DNA of 64,000 nt from Woeseia sp. (GCA_021773015.1 JAJFKW010000001.1:496001-560000), one strand, 5' to 3'. Counted from the first letter of the stretch, positions 1 to 15,034 are shown. A program made the numbers and translations. The notes: generated by a model from the sequence alone, not told the origin.

Positions 1-395
1 TGTAGCGTCTCACCGACGCAAAGTATAGGAATAAGGCCCGCATTTTGTGCTGCCACGAATTTGCTGGCCACTAGATCGCTACCTTCACCATACAGCGCCC
101 TGCGTTCCGAATGTCCCACGATGACATACTTGCAGCCGATATCGCGTAGCATCGATGTCGCAGTTTCGCCGGTATAGGCGCCAGCGTCGTATTCGGAAAC
201 CGTCTGCGCGCCCAGTACCAGATTGCTGCCTGCCAACCTTGTCGCAGCCACGCCGAGATAGGGAAACGCTGGACAAACCAACAATTCAACGCGACTTGAC
301 GAAGGCATTCCGGCCACGATTCCATCGACTAACGCCTCACAATCGGCGCGAGTTCCGTTCATTTTCCAATTTCCGGCAACGAGGAAATCTCGCAT
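1..395 (-). CDS. tpiA: Triosephosphate isomerase, 5' part only (runs off left edge)
   Basis: Interconverts dihydroxyacetone phosphate and glyceraldehyde 3-phosphate in glycolysis and gluconeogenesis, in the cytosol. The reverse strand from an ATG at 395 reads MRDFLVAGNWKMNG, the TIM-barrel first strand with substrate-binding N9 and K11. It continues to VGHSERR with the catalytic H95, then ILCVGETL at the window edge. About 131 of the usual 250 or so residues are visible; the catalytic Glu and phosphate-binding loops lie outside. It sits 97 bp downstream of glmM on the same strand, as in many gammaproteobacteria where secG follows. No oddity is seen in the visible part. Confidence 0.95.
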   Translation of the reverse strand, partial: MRDFLVAGNWKMNGTRADCEALVDGIVAGMPSSSRVELLVCPAFPYLGVAATRLAGSNLVLGAQTVSEYDAGAYTGETATSMLRDIGCKYVIVGHSERRALYGEGSDLVASKFVAAQNAGLIPILCVGETL

Positions 396-492
396 AATTC
401 ACCAATAAGTCAGTGCATTGAAAAGGCGCGCAAGGATACCGGTGCAAACCCGGCAAAGCAACGCTCAATGGTGTGATTAGGCCAGTGTTTGC

Positions 493-1827
493 CTAACGCG
501 CAGCCTGTTCGACCACAGAGGCGAGCTGTTTCGCCAAATCTGAGACTTGGACCGCGTTTTCGCCCTCGACCATTACTCGAATGACCGGCTCAGTGCCCGA
601 GGCTCGCAATACGACTCGCCCGGCATCCGCCAGCTCAGATTGCGCTGCCGCGACGGCTTCTTGGATTCGATCGGAATTATTAGGATCAATGCGCGCCTCG
701 GTCCGCACGTTCAGCATCGTCTGCGGCAGCTTTGGCATTCCAGCGACAAGCTCCGACAGCAACTTGCCGCTTCTACGCATGATCGCCAACACCTGAAGGC
801 CTGTTATCAAGCCGTCACCGGTAGTGGTCTTATCGAGGCAAATCATATGGCCCGACGTTTCGCCACCGATTATGCCGCCGGATTGGCGTAGCGCTTCCAA
901 TACGTAGCGATCACCAACCTGTGCACGCCTGAATTCAATGCCTTTGTTTTCCAGGGCCTTCTGTAGACCCAAATTGCTCATAATGGTCCCGACTACCGGA
1001 CCTTTAAGCCTCCCTTCGCGTTTACGTGCGGTGGCAAGTACAAACAAGAGTTGGTCGCCGTCGACTGTCTCGCCGGTCTCGTCGACCATCACGATGCGGT
1101 CGCCGTCACCATCCAGTGCAATACCGACGTCTGCCTGCACAGCAGGTACCGTCTGCTGCAACAGAGCCGGACTGGTGGAACCGCAGTCCTTATTAATATT
1201 TCGCCCGTTAGGCGAACAACCGATGGTAATGACATCGGCGCCCAGCTGATTCAATGCACGCGGACCGACCTTGTAACCTGCACCGTTCGCGCCGTCAAAA
1301 ACGACCTTCATGCCGTCTAAGTCCATGTCGTCAGGAAATGTAGATACCGAGAACTTCTGATACCGATCGCGTGCTGAGTCAATTCGGCGCGCCTTACCTA
1401 ACTTATGCGATTCCAGTGTGATGGCAGGTTGGTCAAGATATCGCTCGATTTCTATTTCTATTTCGTCGGAGAGTTTCGATCCTTCACCGTCGAAAAATTT
1501 GATGCCGTTGTCATGAAATTGATTGTGGGACGCACTTATGACGACGCCCAGGTCTGCTTGATGTCGCTGCGTCAAATACGCGATGCCTGGTGTCGGCAAG
1601 GGGCCAAGCAATAGAACATCCGCGCCGGCAGCGACAAATCCTGCTTCGAGCGCCGCCTCAAACATGTAGCCGGATAATCGCGTGTCTTTGCCGATCAACA
1701 CAGTTCCCCCGGCCGGCACCAATACTTGCGCCGCTGCACTTGCCAGCCGTAACGCAAAGTCGGCGCTCATCGGATCCTTACCAACTTCGCCCCTGACGCC
1801 GTCAGTGCCAAAATACTGTCTCGACAT
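493..1827 (-). CDS. glmM: Phosphoglucosamine mutase GlmM
   Basis: Converts glucosamine 6-phosphate to glucosamine 1-phosphate for UDP-GlcNAc, and so for peptidoglycan and LPS. The 444-residue length is normal for the family. It starts MSRQYFGTDGVRG, the GlmM signature. The phosphoserine loop is ISASHN with S100 as the phosphorylated residue. The metal loop is DGDGDR at about 239-244, and the sugar-binding loop is GGETSGH. The C-terminal phosphate-binding loop is RASGTEPVIRVMVE. It lies 24 bp after folP and is probably in one transcript with ftsH-folP, the usual gammaproteobacterial order. Confidence 0.97.
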   Translation of the reverse strand: MSRQYFGTDGVRGEVGKDPMSADFALRLASAAAQVLVPAGGTVLIGKDTRLSGYMFEAALEAGFVAAGADVLLLGPLPTPGIAYLTQRHQADLGVVISASHNQFHDNGIKFFDGEGSKLSDEIEIEIERYLDQPAITLESHKLGKARRIDSARDRYQKFSVSTFPDDMDLDGMKVVFDGANGAGYKVGPRALNQLGADVITIGCSPNGRNINKDCGSTSPALLQQTVPAVQADVGIALDGDGDRIVMVDETGETVDGDQLLFVLATARKREGRLKGPVVGTIMSNLGLQKALENKGIEFRRAQVGDRYVLEALRQSGGIIGGETSGHMICLDKTTTGDGLITGLQVLAIMRRSGKLLSELVAGMPKLPQTMLNVRTEARIDPNNSDRIQEAVAAAQSELADAGRVVLRASGTEPVIRVMVEGENAVQVSDLAKQLASVVEQAAR

Positions 1828-1851
1828 GAAGCTTATTCCCTTAGTTTGATA

Positions 1852-2685
1852 TCAGTCCGTTGCTCGTCTAACCGCATGCGCGACTGCCAACGCATCAACC
1901 GTGGCAGCAACATCGTGACTTCTTAAAATATTGGCGCCACGCTCATAAGCCTGCACGGCGGCGGCCAGTCCCGCTGCAAGCCGTTCTTCAACGGCACGGC
2001 CAGTAATGTTACCCAGCGTTCGTTTGCGCGACCAGCCTACCAGTATCGGCAGGCCAATACTTTGAATCTCTTCAAGTTTTGCCAGTAGCTCAATATTGTG
2101 TGCGTCGTTCTTACCAAAGCCGAATCCTGGGTCCACGAGCAATCTCACGCGATCAATCCCAAATGTCTCGCACGCAACCACTCTTGAATTCAACAGTGCG
2201 ACGACCTCGGCACAAATGTCACTGTAGGTGGGGTTACTCTGCATACTTCGCGGCACCCCCTGCATGTGCATAAGACAAATCGCACAATCAAGCTCTGCTG
2301 CCGCTTCCATGGCGCCTTCTTGTTGCAACGCGAAAACGTCGTTTATCAAAACAGCGCCAGCCGCGACCGCATTGCGCATGACCTCCGGTTTGCTCGTATC
2401 CACCGAAATCGCGGTATCGAATTCGCTCGTCAACGCCTCGATTATGGGGACCACCCGGTCCAACTCTTCTGCAAGCGAAATCTCGGACGCGCCCGGTCTT
2501 GTCGACTCGCCGCCGACGTCGATTATCGATGCCCCTTGGTCGATCATCGTTGCCGCATGCCGCAGCGCCGTATCAAAGTCGTGATACTGACCACCATCTG
2601 AAAACGAATCGTGGGTGACGTTTAGCACGCCCATTACGCGGGGCTGGGACAAATCCAAATTTTTTTTGCCCAATTTCAACTGCAT
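1852..2685 (-). CDS. folP: Dihydropteroate synthase FolP
   Basis: Condenses 4-aminobenzoate with dihydropterin pyrophosphate in folate synthesis; this is the sulfonamide target. Motifs seen: MGVLNVTHDSFSDGG near the N terminus (the family usually has NVTPDSFSDGG; here the Pro is His), DVGGESTRPGA for pterin binding, NDVFAL, and DPGFGFGK. I chose the ATG at 2685 (277 aa) because MQLKLGKKNLDLSQPRVMG aligns with the usual start. A GTG at 2694 would add three residues. Neither has a clear ribosome site. The start lies 15-25 bp after a terminator-like hairpin that follows ftsH, so expression may depend on read-through. Confidence 0.95.
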   Translation of the reverse strand: MQLKLGKKNLDLSQPRVMGVLNVTHDSFSDGGQYHDFDTALRHAATMIDQGASIIDVGGESTRPGASEISLAEELDRVVPIIEALTSEFDTAISVDTSKPEVMRNAVAAGAVLINDVFALQQEGAMEAAAELDCAICLMHMQGVPRSMQSNPTYSDICAEVVALLNSRVVACETFGIDRVRLLVDPGFGFGKNDAHNIELLAKLEEIQSIGLPILVGWSRKRTLGNITGRAVEERLAAGLAAAVQAYERGANILRSHDVAATVDALAVAHAVRRATD

Positions 2686-2699
2686 ACATAACACGCCAT

Positions 2700-2725
2700 G
2701 AAAAACGGCAGCCGATGGGCTGCCG
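2700..2725 (-). terminator. Intrinsic terminator-like hairpin between ftsH and folP
   Basis: The positions 2706-2713 and 2718-2725 form a perfect 8-bp GC-rich stem (CGGCAGCC with GGCTGCCG) with a 4-nt loop. On the minus strand it is followed directly by TTTTT (2701-2705). It sits 35 bp beyond the ftsH stop and right before the folP start, so it can end ftsH mRNA or meter read-through into folP-glmM. Confidence 0.7.
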
Positions 2726-2759
2726 CGACTATCAGATCATTTGATCAATCAAATGCCGG

Positions 2760-4688
2760 CTAGTGCTCGCTCGCGGGTCCACCGATTGGTGCCGAAGTAT
2801 CCGGCGAGTCCGAGCGGTCGTCGCTAGTTGGCGCAGCATCGTCTTCGTCTTTATCCGTCCAGTCTTTAGGTTCGCCCGGCTCACGGCCTTCCATGATGTT
2901 TTTGACTTGTGCCGCATCGATGGTCTCGTATTTCATCAATGCTTGTGCCATCACATCCAATTTTTCCTTATTTTCAACGAGTATTCGCTTGGCGCGCTGG
3001 TAATTCTTATTAATGATCGCGCGGACTTCCTCGTCAATAGTATGCACCGTGACATCCGAAACCTGTTTATGCTGCGTCACAGATCGCCCCAGGAATACCT
3101 CGCCATCATCTTCACTATAGGTTTGCGGTCCCAGTTTCTCTGACAGGCCCCATTTCGTGACCATGTTGCGGGCGATGTCCGTAGCGCGTTCGATATCGTT
3201 TGAGGCACCAGTGGTTACACCGTCCGGACCCAACGTCATTTCCTCCGCCAAGCGGCCACCAAACAACGATGAAATGCGACTTTCGAGTGCTTCCTTAGAA
3301 ATACTATAAGTATCTTCTTCTGGCAGGTACATCGTGACACCAAGCGCGCGACCGCGCGGAATAATCGTTACTTTATGCACCGGATCGTGATCGGGCACCG
3401 AGCAGCCCACGATAGCGTGCCCCGCCTCATGATACGCGGTATTGAGTTTTTCTTTTTCGCTCATCACCATCGAACGGCGTTCAGCGCCCATCATAATTTT
3501 GTCTTTCGCCTTTTCGAACTCTTCCATGCCGACAGTTCGCTGGTTGCTGCGTGCGGCGAACAGTGCAGCTTCATTGACCAGGTTCGCGAGATCGGCACCT
3601 GAGAATCCTGGTGTACCGCGCGCGATAATCCTCGGATTGACATCATCGTTCAGTGGCACTTTACGCATGTGCACTTTAAGAATGAGTTCACGCCCTCGAA
3701 TGTCCGGCAGCGGTACGACGACTTGCCGGTCAAAACGACCCGGCCGCAAAAGGGCGGGATCCAAAACATCCGGCCTATTGGTTGCGGCAATGATAATAAT
3801 GCCCTCACTGCCTTCAAATCCGTCCATCTCGACCAGCATTTGATTGAGCGTCTGTTCACGCTCGTCATGTCCGCCACCCAGACCCGCACCGCGATGCCTG
3901 CCAACAGCGTCCAGCTCATCGATAAAAATGATGCAGGGCGCCTGCTTCTTGGCCTGATCGAACATATCGCGAACGCGTGACGCGCCGACGCCAACAAACA
4001 TCTCAACAAAATCTGATCCTGAGATCGTAAAAAATGGGACTTTCGCCTCGCCGGCAATCGCTCTGGCCAAGAGTGTTTTGCCGGTACCTGGCGGGCCTAC
4101 CATTAGAACGCCCTTGGGAATTTTTCCGCCGAGGCGTTGGAACTTGCTGGGGTCTTTCAGGAAATCAACGATCTCCGAGACTTCCGCTTTCGCTTCATCA
4201 ATTCCTGCTACATCCGCAAATGTAACGCCAACCTGATCTTCGCCCAGTAGCCGTGCTTTGCTCTTCCCAAACGACATTGCACCACGGCCGCCGCCGCCGC
4301 CTTGCATTTGGCGCATAAAGTAGACCCACACACCGATAAGCAGCAGAATCGGAAACGAACTAATCAACAATTGTCCGATCAGGCTCTGCGACTCTGGTTC
4401 GCGTGCGGTAAAATCGACGCCGCTCTTGTCAAGAAGGCCAATTAGGGTCGTATTGTCCGTCTCCGGGCTGTTGGTGTAGTACTCAAACGGCAATCTCGAG
4501 CCATATTCGATACGTTGACCAGAAATTTCCGCCCGCCTTACGCCACCAGATTCCACTTCATTTAAAAAGTGTGAATAGTCCTTTTCTTCCGGGCCCTGCG
4601 TACCTACCGTACTCAGCCCCTGAACAACGGACAGCAGCACCACGATAATGACGACAAAAACGACAATGTTTTTGGTTAAATCGTTCAC
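2760..4688 (-). CDS. ftsH: ATP-dependent zinc metalloprotease FtsH
   Basis: Membrane AAA protease that degrades misfolded membrane proteins and short-lived regulators; in E. coli these include sigma-32 and LpxC. The 642-residue length is typical. Order of parts: TM helix at about 8-24, a periplasmic domain, TM helix at about 107-125, a Gly-rich linker, Walker A GPPGTGKT (198-205), Walker [12 protein letters not shown] (about 253-263), the second region of homology with the Arg finger RPGRFDR, and the zinc site HEAGH (420-424). The C-terminal tail is acidic. It lies 55 bp after rlmE on the same strand, the common rlmE-ftsH pairing. The start at 4688 gives an immediate TM helix, as expected. 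Confidence 0.98.
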   Translation of the reverse strand: MNDLTKNIVVFVVIIVVLLSVVQGLSTVGTQGPEEKDYSHFLNEVESGGVRRAEISGQRIEYGSRLPFEYYTNSPETDNTTLIGLLDKSGVDFTAREPESQSLIGQLLISSFPILLLIGVWVYFMRQMQGGGGGRGAMSFGKSKARLLGEDQVGVTFADVAGIDEAKAEVSEIVDFLKDPSKFQRLGGKIPKGVLMVGPPGTGKTLLARAIAGEAKVPFFTISGSDFVEMFVGVGASRVRDMFDQAKKQAPCIIFIDELDAVGRHRGAGLGGGHDEREQTLNQMLVEMDGFEGSEGIIIIAATNRPDVLDPALLRPGRFDRQVVVPLPDIRGRELILKVHMRKVPLNDDVNPRIIARGTPGFSGADLANLVNEAALFAARSNQRTVGMEEFEKAKDKIMMGAERRSMVMSEKEKLNTAYHEAGHAIVGCSVPDHDPVHKVTIIPRGRALGVTMYLPEEDTYSISKEALESRISSLFGGRLAEEMTLGPDGVTTGASNDIERATDIARNMVTKWGLSEKLGPQTYSEDDGEVFLGRSVTQHKQVSDVTVHTIDEEVRAIINKNYQRAKRILVENKEKLDVMAQALMKYETIDAAQVKNIMEGREPGEPKDWTDKDEDDAAPTSDDRSDSPDTSAPIGGPASEH

Positions 4689-4743
4689 AATTTAATTAGC
4701 TCCAAGACGCACAATTTAGACCGCGTCTAATCCTTAGACACTA

Positions 4744-5361
4744 CTATAGTTGATAGTTTCTCGCTACCAGATACACCTCACTACTGGCAGCCCTCGACGC
4801 GGCAGGCTTCATCACCTTGACGCGCTTAAATTTGGACCTGGCGGCGGCCACGAATTCATCCGTACCCTGTCCTTGAAATAGCTTACAAACAAAGCTTCCG
4901 CGTCCGGCCAGCACCTGGCACGCAAAATCCAACGCCAGCTCGGACAAATACATGCTTCTGGGCTGATCGATGGCTTTGGTGCCGGTTATATTGGGCGCCA
5001 TATCGCTCATTACAAGGGTAATCGGCTGATCGCCCAGCAAATCATTTAGCTGTTCCAAGACGGCATCCTGTGTAAAGTCCCCGAGGACCATTTCCACATC
5101 TGGCAATGCGTCCATGGGTAACAAATCGACAGCGACTATCCGACCCCTACCTTTTAGCTTGCTGGCTGCATATTGACTCCAGCCGCCGGGAGCCGCACCC
5201 AGATCGATGCAAGTCATATCGGGTCGAAATAACTTTTCCTTGTCATCGATTTGCTGAAGTTTGTAGACTGCCCTGGACCGCCAGCCCTCTTTCCGAGCTT
5301 GCTGAACATACGGGTCTTTTTCCTGCCGCTGTAACCAGGAGCCGCTGCTGCCACGAGCCAT
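4744..5361 (-). CDS. rlmE: 23S rRNA 2'-O-ribose U2552 methyltransferase RlmE (FtsJ/RrmJ)
   Basis: SAM-dependent methyltransferase acting on U2552 of 23S rRNA in the 50S subunit. I take the ATG at 5361 (205 aa, MARGSSGSWLQRQEKDPYV), which matches the E. coli-type start; the open frame extends upstream to 5424 but would invade the divergent yhbY start. Motifs: CIDLGAAPGGWSQYA (SAM site), SDMAPNITG with the catalytic Asp, and the K-D-K-E type residues including VCKLFQGQG and SSEVYLVAR. It is divergent from yhbY with 67 bp between starts, and upstream of ftsH. Confidence 0.96.
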   Translation of the reverse strand: MARGSSGSWLQRQEKDPYVQQARKEGWRSRAVYKLQQIDDKEKLFRPDMTCIDLGAAPGGWSQYAASKLKGRGRIVAVDLLPMDALPDVEMVLGDFTQDAVLEQLNDLLGDQPITLVMSDMAPNITGTKAIDQPRSMYLSELALDFACQVLAGRGSFVCKLFQGQGTDEFVAAARSKFKRVKVMKPAASRAASSEVYLVARNYQL

Positions 5362-5428
5362 CGTCTTAATCCACTTCGCAATTGATCGGGTGAGTGTGTT
5401 TTTGCATACCCTGCTACACTGCATCGCT

Positions 5429-5728
5429 ATGAGTCTGAGCGAAAATCAAAAAAAATTCCTACGTGGCCTTGGCCACAATCTCAAACCAGTCATTATGGTA
5501 GGCGGCGCAGGCTTGACAGAAACTCTAATGAAAGAATTCGAATCAACCATCGCGCACCACGAGCTAATCAAAGTAAGAGTTAGGGTCGGCGACCGTTTTT
5601 CGAGAGACCAAACAATCAGCGACCTGTGTGAAAAGAGCGAATCCAACTTGGTCGCACGCATCGGCAATGTCGCACTAGTCTATCGACGCAACCCGGATAA
5701 GCCGTCAATTCCATTGCCTATCACCTAA
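5429..5728 (+). CDS. yhbY: YhbY/CRM-domain RNA-binding protein
   Basis: Small CRM-domain protein that associates with pre-50S ribosomal subunits. The 99-residue length is typical. MSLSENQKKFLRGLGHNLKP is the family start at the ATG at 5429; the longer open frame from 5390 adds an unlikely leader. The GxxG loop is seen in the VGGAGLTETL region, and the C-terminal half carries ELIKVRVRVGDR, VARIGNVALVYRR. It is divergent from rlmE and convergent with greA (13 bp gap). The rRNA methyltransferase/CRM pairing fits a joint role in 50S assembly. The start lies 8 bp after a TACACT box, so the leader may be very short. Confidence 0.95.
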   Translation: MSLSENQKKFLRGLGHNLKPVIMVGGAGLTETLMKEFESTIAHHELIKVRVRVGDRFSRDQTISDLCEKSESNLVARIGNVALVYRRNPDKPSIPLPIT

Positions 5729-5741
5729 TTGCAATACCGAA

Positions 5742-6214
5742 CTATTCGTAACGAACGGCAATTACTTCATAGTTTTTTTCGCCGCCCGGTGCCGAAAAAC
5801 TAACTTCATCGCCCTCTGCTTTGCCGATAAGCGCTCGAGCAATCGGCGACGTCACCGAAATTAGACCTATCTTTATGTTCGCCTCGTCCTCTCCGACAAT
5901 TCTATACTCAATGTCTTTGCCAGTTTGTTCGTCCAATAACTCAACGGTACTTCCGAAAATTATTTTTCCCTTGGCATCAACTGTGGTCACGTCAATGACT
6001 TGAATGTTCGATAGCTTACCTTCGATTTCCTTAATACGGCCTTCCAGGAAACCTTGTTGTTCTTTGGCCGCATGATATTCCGCGTTCTCCTTAAGGTCGC
6101 CGTGCGCCCTAGCTTCAGCAATTGACTCGATAACTCGCGGCCGATCAACTGACTTCAAAGTCTTAAGTTCGTCGCGTAATAGCTCTGCGCCGCGCACAGT
6201 CATCGGCACCTTAT

Positions 6215-6218
<4 letters not shown>
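5742..6218 (-). CDS. greA: Transcription elongation factor GreA
   Basis: Stimulates cleavage of backtracked RNA by RNA polymerase. The 158-residue length is normal. It has the N-terminal coiled coil, carrying the acidic tip in the stretch [19 protein letters not shown] (the D and E of GDLKEN are the catalytic tip residues). It ends in the C-terminal FKBP-like domain with [17 protein letters not shown]. The ATG at 6218 overlaps the carB stop by 4 bp (ATGA) and is preceded by GGGAGGT, a strong ribosome site. This makes it translationally coupled to carB, the common carAB-greA order. Confidence 0.97.
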
Positions 6219-9439
<3,221 letters not shown>

Positions 9440-9530
9440 TCAAATTGTCCAGTAGGCGCAAAAGATGGTGTTAATATTAGCTACTAACTTCCGTGAACTT
9501 TGTTTGCTATCTAGCTTATTTTTCACGATT

Positions 9531-10688
9531 TTATACTGCAATGGTCGTCTTAAGAGTACTACGCTTAAAGGCATCCATATCCGCAATGAAGCGCTCGAAC
9601 AGTGCCAAAATATCGTGCGGACCGGGACTCGCTTCTGGGTGTCCTTGAAAACTATAAACTGGCCGTTCCTTAATCCGGATGCCTTGCAAGGAATCGTCAA
9701 ATAGCGAACGGTGCGTCGCCTCGACCGTGTTCGGCAAAGAACTTTCATCCACTGAAAAGCCATGGTTCTGACTGGTAATGGCGACTCTGCCGCTGGCCAA
9801 GTCCTGCACGGGATGATTCGCGCCATGATGGCCAAATTTCATCTTGAGCGTTTTGGCGCCAACAGCTAGCGCGAGCAGCTGATGACCCAAGCAGATGCCA
9901 AAAATGGGTAGTGGTGACTGCAGCAGCTGCTGAATCGACTCAATTGCATAGCTACAGGGCGCTGGATCACCGGGTCCGTTGGACAGAAATACGCCATCTG
10001 GCGCCATCGATAAGACGGCATCTGGCGAAGTCGTTGCCGGCACTACGGTAATCCGGCAATCCAAGTCCGACAAAATACGCAGAATGTTTCTTTTTATGCC
10101 GAAGTCGTATGCAACGACATGGTATGGCGCTATTCGACGGCTCATAATTTTTGGGCGGATTCCAAACTCTGTGCCATAACTCCACTGATAATGGTTCTTG
10201 GTCGTGACTATTTTTGCCAGATCCATGCCAGCGATACCGGGGAATTTTCGTGCATGTTCGATAGCGACTGCTTCATTGACTTCACCGCTCATCAAACACC
10301 CTGATTGAGCACCCTTTTCACGAAGAATCCGCGTCAGCTTTCGCGTGTCGATATCGGCGATAGCAACTGTATTAGAAAGCTGCAGAAATTCGGAAAAACT
10401 ACGCTCTGCACGCCAACTACTGGTTGTCATCGACGCATCGCGAATGATTAGACCGGCCGCGTGAACTTGCGAAGATTCCATATCGTCGCTATTGCAGCCG
10501 GTGTTACCGATGTGTGGGTAAGTGAGTGTTACGAGTTGGCGGCAATACGAGGGATCGGTCAAGATTTCCTGGTAGCCGGTTATTGCCGTATTGAATACGA
10601 CCTCACCAATCGATTTTCCGTCGGCACCAACAGAAGTTCCTCGGAATATCGTTCCGTCTTGCAGTGCGAGCACCGCAGGCGTGCTCAT
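9531..10688 (-). CDS. carA: Carbamoyl-phosphate synthase small (glutaminase) subunit CarA
   Basis: Class I glutamine amidotransferase that hydrolyses glutamine and channels ammonia to CarB. The 385-residue length is normal. The N-terminal CarA domain has [13 protein letters not shown] and [17 protein letters not shown]. The GATase domain has SNGPGDP, the nucleophile elbow GICLGHQ with C266, and [11 protein letters not shown] with H350 and E352. The ATG is at 10688. Two hairpins lie in the 185-bp leader behind dapB, so expression may be attenuated. carB follows after 91 bp that hold no recognised feature. Confidence 0.97.
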   Translation of the reverse strand: MSTPAVLALQDGTIFRGTSVGADGKSIGEVVFNTAITGYQEILTDPSYCRQLVTLTYPHIGNTGCNSDDMESSQVHAAGLIIRDASMTTSSWRAERSFSEFLQLSNTVAIADIDTRKLTRILREKGAQSGCLMSGEVNEAVAIEHARKFPGIAGMDLAKIVTTKNHYQWSYGTEFGIRPKIMSRRIAPYHVVAYDFGIKRNILRILSDLDCRITVVPATTSPDAVLSMAPDGVFLSNGPGDPAPCSYAIESIQQLLQSPLPIFGICLGHQLLALAVGAKTLKMKFGHHGANHPVQDLASGRVAITSQNHGFSVDESSLPNTVEATHRSLFDDSLQGIRIKERPVYSFQGHPEASPGPHDILALFERFIADMDAFKRSTLKTTIAV

Positions 10689-10750
10689 TTGCCCGTCTCA
10701 GTTGCCAACAGTCCGTTTACCTGAAAGTGCTTTGTGATCCTTAGATGCAC

Positions 10751-10776
10751 AAAAGCGGAAGGACGATGCCTCCCGC
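10751..10776 (-). terminator. Hairpin with short U-run in the dapB-carA gap (terminator or attenuator)
   Basis: On the minus strand GCGGGAGG (10776-10769) pairs with CCTTCCGC (10762-10755) with one G-U pair and a 6-nt loop. It is followed by TTTTGTGC. A smaller 5-bp hairpin (GGGTC/GACCC, 10781-10794) precedes it. It may end the hrcA-to-dapB transcript or attenuate carAB. The U-run is only four long, so strength is uncertain. Confidence 0.55.
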
Positions 10777-10873
10777 TCAAGGGTCCACCGACCCACCGGC
10801 GACCTACGTTAGTGTACTGAAGCATGGCGTCACAAGCCAGCGCTGATTATGCGCAAACCCTGGCCGCTGGCGC

Positions 10874-11635
10874 CTATTCGCTGAGCACGTCCGCCATTCG
10901 ATACTGGCCAGCCGGTTGCTTCGCTAACCAGCACGCGGCAAGCACCGCTCCTGTCGCGAATACCCGTCTATTGGTCACGCTATGCGTCAACGTTAAGGTT
11001 TCACTATCGCTCGCAAAAGTAACCGTATGCTCCCCAGGAACATCACCCTCCCGGATCGATAGCATATTGATCGTGTCCGGACGATTAGGCGCATTACTGT
11101 CGTCATTACCAATTCGCATAACGTCGGCAAAGGGTTGGCCACGGCCCTCTGCGATGATCTCGCCGAGAGCCAAAGCGGTGCCGGATGGCGCATCGATCTT
11201 TCGCACGTGGTGTGTTTCGCTTATTTCGCATCGAAAATCTGCCAGTGCTGATCGACTGGCAATGCGCAGCATCTCGGACAAGACCGCGACACCAATACTC
11301 ATGTTTCTGTCGTACAGCAGCGGAATGTGCTCGGCGGCCCTCGCGAGTTCCTCTCGTTGCGCCGTATTCAGGCCGCTAACGCCGCACAACAGCGGCTTGT
11401 TTTTGGATACTGCCGCTCGAACGACCGCACTCGTCGCAGCGGGTAGCGTGAAGTCTACGACGACATCAGCACGGTCCACGACACTGTGCAGATTTCGGCT
11501 TAGCAGATGCGATTCATCGCCCTCACCACTTTGCGACCAAACAGAAACCAACTCGCAAGATGTCGAATCAGCGATGACCTTACGGATTTGGCTGCCCATT
11601 CGTCCTGTACCAAGCAAGCCTATTTTTAGCAACAT
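10874..11635 (-). CDS. dapB: 4-hydroxy-tetrahydrodipicolinate reductase DapB
   Basis: Reduces hydroxy-tetrahydrodipicolinate with NAD(P)H in the lysine/diaminopimelate pathway. The 253-residue length is normal. The Rossmann loop GLLGTGRMGSQI is at the N terminus. The catalytic region reads SETHHVRKIDAPSGTALALG: the His pair is usually HHxxKxDAPSGTA and here is HHVRKIDAPSGTA. VVDFTLPAA and CGVSGL match the family core. The gene follows dnaJ by 100 bp on the same strand, the usual dnaJ-dapB-carAB order. Confidence 0.96.
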   Translation of the reverse strand: MLLKIGLLGTGRMGSQIRKVIADSTSCELVSVWSQSGEGDESHLLSRNLHSVVDRADVVVDFTLPAATSAVVRAAVSKNKPLLCGVSGLNTAQREELARAAEHIPLLYDRNMSIGVAVLSEMLRIASRSALADFRCEISETHHVRKIDAPSGTALALGEIIAEGRGQPFADVMRIGNDDSNAPNRPDTINMLSIREGDVPGEHTVTFASDSETLTLTHSVTNRRVFATGAVLAACWLAKQPAGQYRMADVLSE

Positions 11636-11735
11636 AGCCCCCTAGCGATGCACGTGGGCGTTCAATAATATGCGCAGTCTTCGCACGAAGACTCCTGATG
11701 CGCGCTGTTTGCATAAGCAATCGCTGGCAATAATA

Positions 11736-12860
11736 TCAGCCAATGCGTTCAAAAAAGCGCTTAACACTATCCAACCAACCACCGGCCCGCGGGCTATGCC
11801 GATCACCGCCCTCTTTGACCGATTCATCGAATTTTCGCAACAGGGCTTGTTGCTCCGCGGTCAAGCTGACTGGAGTTTCGACGAGCACCCGGGCAAACAA
11901 ATCGCCCGTCCGGCGGTCGCGAACCGTCGTAACACCTTTGCCGCGCAAGCGAAATATCTTTCCTGATTGAGTGCCGTCTGGAATCTTAAGCGACACATTG
12001 CCTTCGAGCGTCGGCAATTCGACCTCTCCGCCCAGCGTCGCTACCGCCATACTGATCGGTACTTCGCAAGATAAATCCGCGCCATCTCTATCAAAGAGCT
12101 TGTGCTTGTTGACACGAATTTCGACATATAAATCGCCGGCTGGGCCACCGTTGCGTCCCGCCTCACCTTCACCCGAAAGACGAATTCTATCGCCGTCATC
12201 CACACCAGGCGGTACCTTGACCGAGAGCTTCTTCGTCTTGCTTACGCGGCCCCGTCCATGGCAATCGTTGCAGGGGTCGTCGATGACCGTCCCTGCGCCT
12301 TTGCAAGCCGGACAGGTCTGTTGAATCGAAAAAAATCCTTGCTGCATGCGCACTTGACCGGCGCCGGCACACGTCGTGCACTTGACGGGTTCACTGCCTT
12401 TCTTCGCACCACTACCCGAGCAAGTTTGACACGACACCTGGGTGGGCACATCAATAGTGACAGAATCGCCCGCCACCGCATCTTCTAAGTCGAGGCGCAA
12501 TTCATAGCCGAGATCAGCACCACGAAATACCTGACTGCTGCCACCGCGTCGGCCACCACCAAAAATATCGCCGAAGACATCACCAAAGATGTCGCCGAAG
12601 CCCTCGGCTCCGAAGCCACCGCCGGCTGGACCACCGCGCAGACCGTCATGACCGAAGCGGTCATATGCCGACCGTTTCTCAGCGTTCTTCAAGACTTCGT
12701 AGGCTTCTCTCGCTTCTTTGAATCGCGCCTCTGCATCGTTATCATCCTTATTGCGATCTGGATGATGCTTCATGGCAAGGCGGCGATAGGCTTTTTTGAT
12801 ATCCGCATCGGATGCAGATTTATCCACCCCTAGAATATCGTAGTAGTCGCGTTTAGCCAT
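11736..12860 (-). CDS. dnaJ: Chaperone DnaJ (Hsp40)
   Basis: Co-chaperone that delivers substrates to DnaK and stimulates its ATPase. The 374-residue length is normal for type I DnaJ. Order of parts: J domain with KHHPDRN (HPD motif), the Gly/Phe-rich stretch ([18 protein letters not shown]), four zinc repeats [24 protein letters not shown] and CNDCHGRG, then the C-terminal substrate-binding domains. It lies 149 bp after dnaK. In that gap I see no sigma-32 promoter, so it probably relies on dnaK read-through or on another promoter. Confidence 0.97.
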   Translation of the reverse strand: MAKRDYYDILGVDKSASDADIKKAYRRLAMKHHPDRNKDDNDAEARFKEAREAYEVLKNAEKRSAYDRFGHDGLRGGPAGGGFGAEGFGDIFGDVFGDIFGGGRRGGSSQVFRGADLGYELRLDLEDAVAGDSVTIDVPTQVSCQTCSGSGAKKGSEPVKCTTCAGAGQVRMQQGFFSIQQTCPACKGAGTVIDDPCNDCHGRGRVSKTKKLSVKVPPGVDDGDRIRLSGEGEAGRNGGPAGDLYVEIRVNKHKLFDRDGADLSCEVPISMAVATLGGEVELPTLEGNVSLKIPDGTQSGKIFRLRGKGVTTVRDRRTGDLFARVLVETPVSLTAEQQALLRKFDESVKEGGDRHSPRAGGWLDSVKRFFERIG

Positions 12861-13009
12861 TGCCTAGTGCTGTCCTAAAGTGCGTGTTCAATAATTGCCG
12901 CTACCCAAATAACAGCGTTCATGTCACAGCGTTCAAGCCGGTCTCTATATAGAATGAACGCCGGACATTTATCAAATGCCCAGCGCATTCATAACTAACT
13001 CTCAATTAA

Positions 13010-14950
<1,941 letters not shown>

Positions 14951-15007
14951 GATATTTTCTCTCCGAAATCTCTGGCCACAAGGACCGTTAAATCAAAACT
15001 GGTTGTA

Positions 15008-15034
15008 AAGTGGGGATTCGGCCGGTGCTTTCAA
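15008..15034 (-). promoter_or_regulatory. Sigma-32 (RpoH)-type promoter for dnaK
   Basis: On the minus strand TTGAAA (15034-15029) is followed after 13 nt by CCCCACTT (15015-15008). This fits the heat-shock consensus CTTGAAA-N(11-16)-CCCCATNT. It lies 58 bp upstream of the dnaK ATG and 19 bp beyond the grpE stop. Confidence 0.7.

Noticed and set aside
11676-11693. 7-bp hairpin (AGTCTTC/GAAGACT) in the dnaJ-dapB gap
   Set aside because: It has no U-run on either strand and dapB follows on the same transcript, so I do not call a terminator.
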